The translations under genes and the position numbers were made by a program. Of a DNA stretch of 64,000 bases, positions 46,546 through 57,500 are shown in pieces; the first letter of the stretch is position 1; every line of letters starts with the position of its first letter. Location: contig VTPC01000612.1 in assembly GCA_011009095.1 (NCBI GenBank), positions 129,078-193,077 on the forward strand, given 5' to 3'. Source of the stretch: Ignelater luminosus. Taxonomy: Eukaryota > Arthropoda > Insecta > Coleoptera > Elateridae. The notes under the pieces were generated by a model that saw only the letters and a program-made list of their open reading frames with translations, searched no databases and was not told the origin of the DNA.

Positions 46546-47614
46546 GAATTGCTCTTTGGTAAAATCGGGTAAACTGCTTGCTACACGATTACATCAAAGG
46601 GTTGGTAGTTGCTGCATACATTACTATTATAACAATTTTCATTTTATTTTAATTTAGATTTTTTAGTTTTACTATCTGCACATAATAATTTTGATGGTGG
46701 TCCCCCTACATAGTTTGTCATAAGGGAGCCCGGTAGTAGGAGCTCGAGCTTACTCTGACTTCCCGTTGACGTCGCTGTTAGTTTTGCAAGATTATAGCTT
46801 GCGGCCCGTATGGATTATCAGCACTTCAAGGTTGCTCATCACTGCCATAAACAAAAGTTTATTTTTAATATGTATGATTTAATTAATTTTAAATAAGATT
46901 TGTCAAAATTTGACTTTTTTTGAAGCAAAAACAACAGCGACACTAATGAATAACATGTTCAAATAGTTTATTGTTCTATAGTTGAGAGCACTTAATACAG
47001 AAAAAAAAACTACAAAATAACAATAAAACAACTTCTTAAAATTAAAAAAAAAAGATATAGACATTAAAAAGGACTATAAATGTTACAGGATTTGAGATCG
47101 CAATGCTAATTTCCCAAGCCGATTGCGGAGTGCATATTAATTCAGGAATAACTGGTTTTCGATAAAAAAATCTAGTTTGACCTAAAATTTTCAAGCAGAA
47201 CTAAACGTCACTTGAATTTAACAGGATTGACTACTTCTGATTTTGATTATTTATTTGTTTAGTTGTCTGAACAAATCTCTTTTCATTTTAATTCGGACAT
47301 AACGAGTTCGACAATATCTATTATCACCGCCATTATCGCACCATGTACACAAATTTGTTCAAGTGATACTATGACAACGCACAGTAGAACAACACGTGTG
47401 AAATTTTAGGACATATGTATAGACGAGATTTGTAAGAGTTGAAACAGGTTTATTCTAAGTCAAGTAAGCATCTCTAGTTTATCCTGGATAACTTAAGCAA
47501 TTCCAAGTTCTGCTAAAAAACCTTTAGACCAAATTAAAGAATTGCTTTTTATAAAATTCCTGAACTAGCCTCGTACTCCATGTTTGGCCTAGGAAATCTG
47601 CGTTGTTTCTAAGG
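46546..47614. other. No recognisable feature
   Basis: AT-rich intergenic DNA. A short GC-richer patch at 46720-46830 has no identifiable function. Confidence 0.4.
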
Positions 47615-47798
47615 GTGCGTTTATGTTGGAGGAGCGATAGACGATAAGAGCGACGATAGTAGCAAAGCAACGAAAAGGTTAGCATTATTTTGTGCTTTCC
47701 TCAACATAAACAGTTCCATATGAAATAATGCTAACCTTTTCGTTGCTTTGCTACTATCGTCGCTCTTATCGTCTATCGCTCCTCCAACATAAACGCAC
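47615..47798. mobile_element. Hairpin MITE, near-perfect 78 bp arms
   Basis: Bases from GTGCGTTTATGTTGGAGGAG are repeated in reverse at the right end, with about 78 matching bases in each arm and a central loop of about 30 bases. CTAAGG occurs on both sides (47609-47614 and 47800-47805), possibly part of a 7-8 bp target duplication. No gene; both open frames here are the palindrome. Confidence 0.85.
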
Positions 47799-48083
47799 GC
47801 TAAGGAGTGCAGAAGCTTTGTATTTGTCCTAGTCAATACTGGAAATTCCACTTTGGGTTTGTCCAGAAACATAAACATAAAAAAAAAGATATAAACATCT
47901 AAAGAAAAGAGAATAGTTATAAACACTTATACTACAAAAACATTATCAATAAATAGATGATGAACAAATACTTTCAAAGTAATTACCTAGTTAACAAAAC
48001 GCAACAAGAGAATAACATCGTTACTATTGTGTTGTATGTATATAACAGAAAATTATACTTAATATTTCAGTAATATGTAAGTA

Positions 48084-50643
48084 CAGTGGACCTAGCGTAA
48101 GCTTACGGGTGAACCTACGATGCGCACTGGCAAATCCTTCAGAAGGGTGGGAGAGTTCACTTTTAAGCCGACTTTCCAGACAGTAACTTGTGTACATTCG
48201 AAAAAAAAGTATCACTACTATTTTTTCTTATACCACACAGTAAGTTTACTATTCATTTCGATTTATCTCTAGTAATTGCTATTATTTCTATTATTAGTTA
48301 TATTTTTAATATTATTGATTTGTTATTATATTTATTATAGTATTGATTATCTATCGAATTAATTTATAAATTCTATTTAAAATTTGGGATTCAGCGTTGA
48401 AGTTTCTCGTCTTATTAGTATTGTATCTTTATAAATTACATATTTCGATATTTTCATTTAATTAATTATTAATTAATAATTAATAATATGGAGTTTAAAT
48501 CGAAAATTAAGAATAAAATTTTGAGTGGTCAGTGTCGTGAAATCATAAGTGCGGTTTTAAAGTTCATGAAGGAAGAAGCAGAAGCTGGTGCACCTATTAT
48601 AGCATTACAAAAAGTTCAAGAACGTGTTGCTCGGGCTACGGGTAATTCCTTACGATCAGTACAATCGATACAACAAGAAGCAACCAAAATTTTCAAGGGC
48701 GAGGGTTCTATGTTTACAACACCAACTAAGAAAAGAAAGAAGGCCCATACTAAAACAAACCTTGATGTCGCTGACCGACATATTTTGAGAAGATTAGTTA
48801 CTAATTTATACGTTACAGAGAAAAAAGTTCCTACGGTTCGCAACATTTTGAAACAGTTTCAGGAAGCAGTGGATTACACGGGGAGTGAAGACAGTTTACG
48901 CAAAGAAATTCACAATATAGGATTTCGCTGGCGAAAAACCAAGACAAATAGAAAAATCCTAAGGGAAAAACACGAAATTCGACATCAAAGACTGCATTTT
49001 TTAAGGAATATGAAGAGATATAGAGAAGAAGGACGCCCAATCGTATATATGGATGAAACGTACATACATTCATCTCACACATATAACCAGACATGGAGTG
49101 ATGATAGCAATAAAGGATTGAGAAAACCCATTTCGAAAGGTCAAAGGCTAATAATTGTGCATGCCGCAGCGAAAATGGATTTATAAAAGGAGCAGAATTG
49201 ATGTTCAAACCTTCACGTACCACGGGCGATTATCACCACGAAATGAATTTTTCAAATTATAAAAAATGGCTTCAGGAGAAACTTATACCAAATTTACCAC
49301 CTCGAAGCGTCTTAGTGATTGACAATGCCCCATACCATAGTGTAGTGGCAGAAAAATGCCCGACAAGTGCCAGCAGAAAAGAAGATATGAGAAATAAAAA
49401 TATATCTTTTAGTTACAAAACTTACGAAATCGACAAAATCCTTTTAGAAAATGGTCATAATGTTTTAAGATTACCACCTCATCACCCGGATTTGAACCCG
49501 ATAGAGCTTGTATGGGCGTCGTTAAAACAGTACCATATGTAAGAGAACGAAATGTCAATTTTAATTTCAAGGAGGTTGAGAAATTTTGTCGCGAATTTTT
49601 TGAACAATTTTCTGCCGAAGAATGGAAATCGAGGTGTGAACACAGTAGAAATTACGAATTGGAATACATGAATAAAGAACCTGCATTAGATTTAGATTTA
49701 GTAGTTGATAGTTTAATTATAAATTTGGGCGAAGATAGTGATTCAGAAACTGAGTGGGAAAGTGAAAATTCAATTTATCTGGCATAGAGCATTTAAACCA
49801 ACTGTAAGTACCGAAATTTTCTCTGTTTTTCTCGAGTTGTTCAATTATTTCCTCTATTATTATTTATTATTATTTTTTTATTGTTTATTATAATTAACAC
49901 AAAAATTAATTTTAATTATTAAATATTTTTTCAGTTTACTGCAATAGCAATTTCAAATCATTTTCTATTTGAAAGATTTTAAAAATGTGTTTAGTTAGGA
50001 TTTCTATTTTATAAAAAGGTTTAGGTAAATTTTACAACTTGAATGACAAAAAGGGTATTATAAATCTTTGCAAAAATGTCAATCGTCTTTTTAAAAATGT
50101 TTGAAAGGAAATGAAATACACATTTATGGTTTTTTCCCGAATTACAAGAGATCTGGTCAACAACCTTTCATAAGCTACAGAGAATTTCTATGGCAAGAGT
50201 GTTATTTGAGTTATTTAATTATTGTGGTAAGTTAGAGTAATTGTGTTGTTTTTAAAATTAATGTCGGAACTATTTAATACTATTTATTTAATTTATATAT
50301 TTAATTTTTATTTTACTTATTTAAATATTTTAAAATTTAATTCATACTATATTTTTAAATTACATAAATATTTTTTGATATGTAAATATATACTAGTCAT
50401 CCAAAAGTTTGTATTAATAAAAATTCCCAAAATCCATTATGGTTTTTCGTACAAAAGGTCACTACGAGCTTTAGAGTTAAATTTTATTTTAAACTACGAT
50501 TTCATCCTGTTGATATTTTAGATGCAACTTTTGTCACTTAATGTACAAATGCTCCGACGCGTATGCGGTGTCTCTCTCGTTCATCTCCTATCAGTGTTCC
50601 TCTTCTGCGCAGGGTGACCCGCAAGCTTACACTAGGTCGACTG
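48084..50643 (+). mobile_element. IS630/Tc1-superfamily transposon, 2560 bp
   Basis: Inverted ends are CAGTGGACCTAGCGTAAGCT on the left and CAGTCGACCTAGTGTAAGCT when the right end is reversed, with similarity continuing for about 40 bases. TA flanks both ends (48082-48083 and 50644-50645). It encodes one transposase. Confidence 0.9.
48488..49787 (+). pseudogene. IS630/Tc1-type DDE transposase with two frameshifts
   Basis: Starts MEFKSKIKNKILSGQCREII at 48488 and ends SENSIYLA at 49787, about 430 residues. The N-terminal part (residues about 20-75) is HTH-like, followed by a basic stretch KKRKKAHTK. First catalytic region: RPIVYMDETYIHSSHTYNQ and ISKGQRLIIVHAA. A frameshift near 49180 leads to KGAELMFKPSRTTGDYHHEM, the second D in VLVIDNAPYHS, and the E in HPDLNPIELVWASLK. 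A second shift near 49535 leads to the acidic tail GEDSDSETEWESENS. The second D and the E are 60 residues apart in one continuous frame, far wider than the 34 of mariner. Similar proteins are widespread in arthropods. Confidence 0.88.
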
Positions 50644-50649
50644 TACAAT

Positions 50650-51540
50650 AAATTGAAAGTTCTGCACCTTAGTTAGAAATGTCAGGCTTCACGCATTAAT
50701 TTGTTGTCAATAAAAGATGATATCACTTAGAATTGCAACTTAATTTTACAAAAAATGTAAATTTTTATCAAATATGGTCATTTAGTTATACCGAGTGTTG
50801 GAACCATCTAAATCTTACATCAATTCGTTCACATAGATAGTACTCACATAGATTTATGCAAAAAGAGCAAGACAGGTAAGTCTAAGAAAGTTGTTAAATA
50901 TCAGGTACTAACTTTCGCATAAGATCTACAGGTGTCACCTGATATCCCGCTCACAAAGCAATAACAAGTGCAAGCAATGTAAACGGTATAATTCTAAAGT
51001 AAGATAGTGATTAAACATTCTAGCATTTACCATCTGCTCGCATTTTAAGCAGGTAATTTTCTATGTTCCTTAAGCGTGTGCCGTTTAAACCCTTTGCACT
51101 CGTTATTGTTCCTATGAACGGGCATCCAAGCGACAAGTAGTATAGAATAAGTATTAATGATTAGCACACGATATACCTACTTCATTATAGAAAACTTAAA
51201 AAAATAAATGTTTGTCTAATAAAAGCACTAAGAACACCTAACGTTTACATGAATAAGAAATAAACTAAAAAGTTACTTTGAATTATTAAGTATCTTTTTT
51301 TCGAATTGTTTTTTAAAATTAAGTATTAACCATGACAGTATTTATTATCTTCTCTTAGAAGTTCTAAGATACTTGACGTCCTCCTGAAACAAAATAACAT
51401 ACTTCATGGATTTAAAACTATAATCACATCATATTTACATCACTATTTAATATCAACATAAAACATTAAGTCGAAATAGTCATTTGTTTATTAATTAGGC
51501 AAATCTGCATTTTGCCTTGTTAACCATATAATTTTTTTGC
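50650..51540. other. No recognisable feature
   Basis: AT-rich DNA downstream (3') of Dnmt3. No gene or repeat was recognised. Confidence 0.4.
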
Positions 51541-51552
51541 TGATTGCCTAAA

Positions 51553-54500
51553 TTAACATTTTTTTATTGAATATCTTGTATTTTGAGAATTACCTAAGTC
51601 CTGTACAAATTTTAACAGATGTGCAATTATTTGTACACTCCAAGATCTTCCTAAAACAATTTGTCTCTCAGACGCTGACAAATTCCCAGTATCAGTATAG
51701 TGTACAGGAAAGCCAAATATCCTTTCTAGTTCCGTACTCCAGAGATCATCTAGCTGTTGATCACAATTTAGAACAGGAAGTTTTGTATCCGTGTCTAAAA
51801 CAAAGGTTTAGCACGCTTTAGTTTGATAATAATAATGTCTAACTTAACTAACTAATTCAATATGAAACGTTTCAAAAAATTTTTGATACGGAATATTCAT
51901 AATATGTTTCTCACATCTTTATCATCATTTACAAACAACTATTTGTCATTAACCGATTGCTTTTGACACCTTACTTGATAATTTAGCTTTAGAAAATAAT
52001 ACATAAAAATAATACGGAAGAATTCTTTGAACTGAGACAGTGGAATAATCCGAAAACAATGCACTTTTAGAACTCATGTTTCAAATAAAAGTTATTTGGG
52101 TTCAAGGGGTAATGGCGTTATTCATTCATTCTCCTTTTTAAATTGCCGCCAAGGCATCGTCACGCTTGATATCCAACCTTCGCCTCCGCTTCCGGTCTGC
52201 AAACCATGAACCCGCAGCCACTGCTCCAGGTAAACCCAGTCCAACCATCAACGCTCCTTCACTTGGCAGCTAACTCAACAACAGGCCACTAATGCCGTTG
52301 TTGCTCTTCAAGACCATGGATTCGACCATGAAGATCCAAGATAGTTCATCGACGGAGAGCAGAAATCGTTTTGCATCGCTGCTTAGTTTAAGGGAGCTGC
52401 CACCAACTAACGACAGCAACAGGCGTCTCTTACCACCACCTTCGTCGACCTCGAGACAGTATTCCTCACACAGCATGGAAGCGAGGCGAAGAAGGTGCTG
52501 CTTCTTGGAAACTTACGGAGAGAGCGGCAGTAGAAAGAAGAACCCGTCATGGAGTTGTCTCGTCTACGTTGGAGGACTCCAAGCTGGGATATTATGCAGG
52601 ACTCTTATGAGGAACGGCATTGCGGCGTACTGCACTTTCGCCGCTTCTACAACAGTCGCCGGACTAGCAATGATGTGGAGGCAAGGACCGCGAAGCCATT
52701 TAGCCCAGAAGGAATTCATTCTTCCAGTGCTGCCACCGTTCGCAGCTGCACTGCAACCGAGATTGGCCAGAACCACGCCGTCTCCGCTACGTCTGCCCGG
52801 AAAACGGCCAAGGGGCTCGCAGCGCAGCGGTCCGAAGAACAATAGCCGAGGCAGAGCCCATCACAAACAACGTCGATATTCCAGGAACCACCGCAACCGA
52901 CCAGCAATCCCTTCAGAGAAGGGGACCAAACGCGGCACTCCCAGTGGTGCCCAGCTATCCAGAATCGCCGTCGGCTACGCTGCCACACATTGACGCCACC
53001 CTCGCGGGAAAGCTAGACTAACCTTAACTTTGCTCAACACCGCTCCGACGCACCTCTTGAAGTGCGACAGGCTCCACTACAGCTTCGCACGGTCTCCACG
53101 GGCACAGGATCTTCTGTAGCCGGCCATAAGCGACTCCGCCTCAAGGCTGGCACTTTCGAATGCAACATGGACTTCATGGTAGCAGACAAGCTTCAGGAAA
53201 CGGCCGTTCTCGGTTACAAATTCCTAGAACAGCAACAGGCAATCATCGACGCTACCTGACGCTGCATACACCTAAGCTCGATGTTCGGTCTCGAAATCAT
53301 ATTCTTGCAGCCTTTCAAGCCATCTTGCTACTTGATCTTCAGGATTTTTAAACTTCAGTAGCCATTGGAGTACAGAATGATCGGTTCTCAATAGGAAGTT
53401 TCGGCCATAGAGGCACTTATGAAAATGCTCGATGGCCTTGACGACTGCAAGCAATTCTCTACGGGTCACACAGTAGTTACGCTCCGGCTTGGACAGAACC
53501 TTGCTAAAATAGCCGATGACATTCTCTTGCCCATCTTGAACTTGGGACAGGACGGCGCCTATTCCGACATTGCTAGCATCCATGTCCAGCACAAATCGCT
53601 CGTTAGGTCTGGGATAGCTTAAGATCGGAGCTATCACCAGAGTTCGTTTAAGAGCCTTAAAGGATTGTTCACAATTGGCGTCCCATTGAAAATCTCTGTT
53701 TTCTTCTGTCAGTCTTATCAAGGGCTTCGCAATATCTGCAAACCCACGGACGAATCGCCGGTAGTAAGTACACAAACCCAGAAAACTTCGAAGCTCGTGT
53801 TTATCTTTTAGGTAGGGCCATTCTTAGACCGCACGAATCTTATCAGGATCAGCCGCTACTCCATCTTCGGATACCAGGTAACCAAGATATCTGACTTCTT
53901 TCTGGAACAGGTTGCACTTCTTTGGACTCAACTGCAGATTTGCTCCACGTAATCTCAGAAACACATCTTTTAAATTCTTCACGTGTTCCTCAAACGTTTG
54001 ACCAATCACAATAATAATCGTCGAGGTAAACTAAACAGGTCTGCCAAGATAAGCCTCTCAGGATCAACTCGTTCAAACGTTGGAACCAGACAGAGTGTCC
54101 AAAGTGTCATCGATTCTAGGTAACGGATAACTGTCTTTCTTGGTGACACTATTTAATTGCCTATAGTCGACCCAAAATCGTGTACTACCATCTTTCTTCT
54201 TTACCAAGACTACTGGTGATGCTCAAGGGCTGTTTGAAGATTCGATGACACTTTGGCTAGCCATATCTTCGATAATCTTTTCCGCTTCTTCTCGTTTTGC
54301 CCATGGTAATCTTCTTGGACGTTGTCGTATCGGTTGGACATCTCCCGTATTGATCTTATGGGTCACCACACTGGTTTTACCAGCCAGTCCTTTATCAGGA
54401 GCAAATACATCTTTGTAACGACCAATTAACTCTTGCATTCTAGTCTTTTGGCTTGGAGTTAAATTTTTGCAAGAAGCTGTGATCATTGCTTCTACGTTTA

Positions 54501-57500
54501 CCTAGCTTCCGGAAGACGAAAGAACTCCACTTGTCTTCGTGCACCGTACTAAAGAGGACACCGGCACACAAGAACCGATTTCGGTGTTCTTCTTCAATGA
54601 CATTGGGAAATTGTTAACATTCATTAATCGAATAGGCGTTAGTTCTTTTACATTCATTAACACTTTCCCAATCAGAATACCTCTTCCAATATCTTTGTTG
54701 GCATAATCCGGTTCTAAAGCACCCATACAACTTGCCCGGAGATTTCCATCCATTCGGGCCACAACAACCTTCTCACTTCGCGCCGGCAGGGTAACGTCAT
54801 CGACAAGCATTACTCGAAGCAACTCGTCGTCTTTTTGGTGCATAGGGACTTCTTCGTTATCTACTCGAAGGATTCCGTTCTTCATATCTAATGTAAACCC
54901 AAACTTTTTCAACAAGTCCATTCCCAGGATAACTTCGTCAGCTATATCCGCTATCAACACCCGATGCTTGCAACTCTTGAAACCAATTCCCATTTCCACC
55001 ATCAGTTCCCAAAGAACATCGGTATGCTCACCCGTAGCGGTCTTCAACTGGTACGAAACGGTACGTATCACATCCAGGGCGTCTCCACGTAAAGCCACTA
55101 TCAGAGACGCTGTCTTTTCTTTTTCGTTCCACTTATTAGTAACAGCAGCCGCTTCAAACTGCATTAAATAAGTGGACCAGGCTATCTTTCCATCAAAAAT
55201 TGGAGGCTGAACATGATTCTTCGGCGTACCATTGCTTCCAATAACCGACAAGGGTTGTTCGTGGATTACCCGTTCCGCAGGTGGAAGTTGTGTATCTTCA
55301 GGTACCTCGTTGCGAGCGTTTACACTTTCCTTCACGACTTGACCCATAGTAAACATAGCAAACTTTTGCTGTAGTTCGTCATATTTTTGATATAATCCAT
55401 CAACCTCTTCCTTAACTTCTTTTTCATTGTTTCCATTTTTGAATTCATTTCTTCTTTAATTTCACTTTGCACGTTATTTATTTCCCCTTTTATTTCACTT
55501 TTTATATTTTCCATATTTGAATTCATTCCCAATTGATTCTCATTCATTTTAGAATCTATGCCTTGCATATCCTGTTTCATTTCTAGTTGGTTATTTAATT
55601 AATTCGTTATCCATTTTAGCTGAGGCAGATCTTGTGGTAGGCATTCACAAATTATTTTTGTTTTAAATTTTTAAATTTCAAACCTGACACCAATTGTTAC
55701 GTTTCGACAAAAACGTGTATTTATTTTTAATATTTATTTTTACTTAGTTTATTACAATTTATTTCCAGAATTTATTTCCACTAAATTATTTATTTAATTA
55801 TGTACAGAAGAATTTATTTATCTTTATTTAACATTTATTTCGTTCGTAACTACTAGCTGATTGACTGTAGAACTGTTCTTGATGAGCCCAGAAAGTTCGC
55901 GTTCTTTCTCGAACATTCGACGGTGGAAGACTGGATAGTTCGAGATTTCTCCGGCACATTCGACCAGCTTGTTCGAGACTGTTCGGGACTTTTTCTAGAA
56001 TATTCGAGGGGTGGCGCGTTACATTATGCCGATTACAATTATTTACATTTTTATAATTTTTAAACTTGTGAAACCTTACATTATACAAAATTCAAATACA
56101 AATTAATGGGGAAATCCTAATATAATGTTAATGTTGCTTTCAATTGCCAACTGACACAATGCAATTTAGTGCTCATGTAGTACACTTTATTGCGACATGC
56201 GCTGTTGCATGTTTGCCTCAAGTCGATTTAAAGGTTGTGGTAGAGATCTGCGAGGTGCTAGCTTTGCATAAGTCATTAAAATATTAATGAGTCCTACTTA
56301 AAGTAGAAATTTTTTTTAAGTTAATTTAAAATTAACGAACACATAGTATATTTGATAAGTACATGGGATTAGAAAAAAGTCATGTCAGTTGCAAAGCAGA
56401 GATAAAGCACATCATCTGCTATGCTAGTCCATCTCGCTTTGTCATTGCATCAATATTAATTTTACATAATACAGCAGTAGTTATTAAAATCTCGATATTA
56501 CAGAAATCCATTAAAGATCTAATAATTAAAACTCAATATCTGAATTGCTGTTATGTAACATTTCCCTTTATTCCCATGCACTTTTCATTTGTCTATACTA
56601 TAACTTTACTTACTTTGTTTTAAAGAGTTGTTTCTTGTTGTAACTGTTTTTATACAATCTACTAGGGCCATTCTTTTAGGCATCAAATAATTTTGTAATA
56701 AAGGGATTGAATCTGTCGAAACTGGTTGTTTTAAAGTTGGTAGATTTCCCCAGTATAATCGATTTCTATGTTGAGGTGAAACACATAAAGAATTAATTAA
56801 TGTAGGTTCACACTGTAGATATCTGGAAATCAGAAAGAATATTTATTATGCTAAGCTCTACCTTAAATTTAAAATGCGGTGGAGAATTTTATTCTTGTCT
56901 TTATTTTTTACAGTATGAAGAGAAAAATGCCTAATACCCTATACAGGGTGTTTTTGAAATGGTTCTACGAAATTGTAGGTAGGCAAGTATAATTTTGTAA
57001 TGTAGGTCAACAAATTTAAGAAAGTGTTTAGATTTTTAAAACTTTAGGATTGTGGTAGACTAGAAAAAAAGAAATCGAGGGAGATAAAAATGCTAATAAT
57101 GTAAAAATTGAAGTGTACAAAACAATGAACAACATACAGCTTGAGTATAAAGTAACGCATAAAATTCATTTGTTTTTATGGAGAAGTATGTCGGAAAATT
57201 CTGAAATAGGTCGATTTCCTATTATGAAAATACACACTTTAATGCGGCAATTACCTTTCAGTAGTCATTTATTCTAATGCAATTTTTGAGCCGCGGAAAA
57301 GTTTCTGTACGCCACTTTTTACTTTATTTTACTTATTTTATTTAATTGAGAACACTAACAACAAATATTATGCAAATACATTTAATTTCAACTACTAACC
57401 TATCAAATGTTCAAACTGCTGCCCACCAACACTTTAGCAACGAGCGTACCTATACGTGTAAAATCTTTTCATGTAACATGCAAACATTGTTATTTATTAG

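Noticed and set aside
47621..47926. 101-codon minus-strand frame starting with a signal-like stretch
   Set aside because: More than half is one arm of the hairpin MITE.
50243..50521. 92-codon plus-strand frame, Phe/Ile/Leu-rich
   Set aside because: AT-rich DNA inside the IS630-type transposon after its transposase; no family features.
51567..51821. 84-codon plus-strand frame
   Set aside because: Antisense to the last Dnmt3 exon, whose protein is clear on the minus strand.
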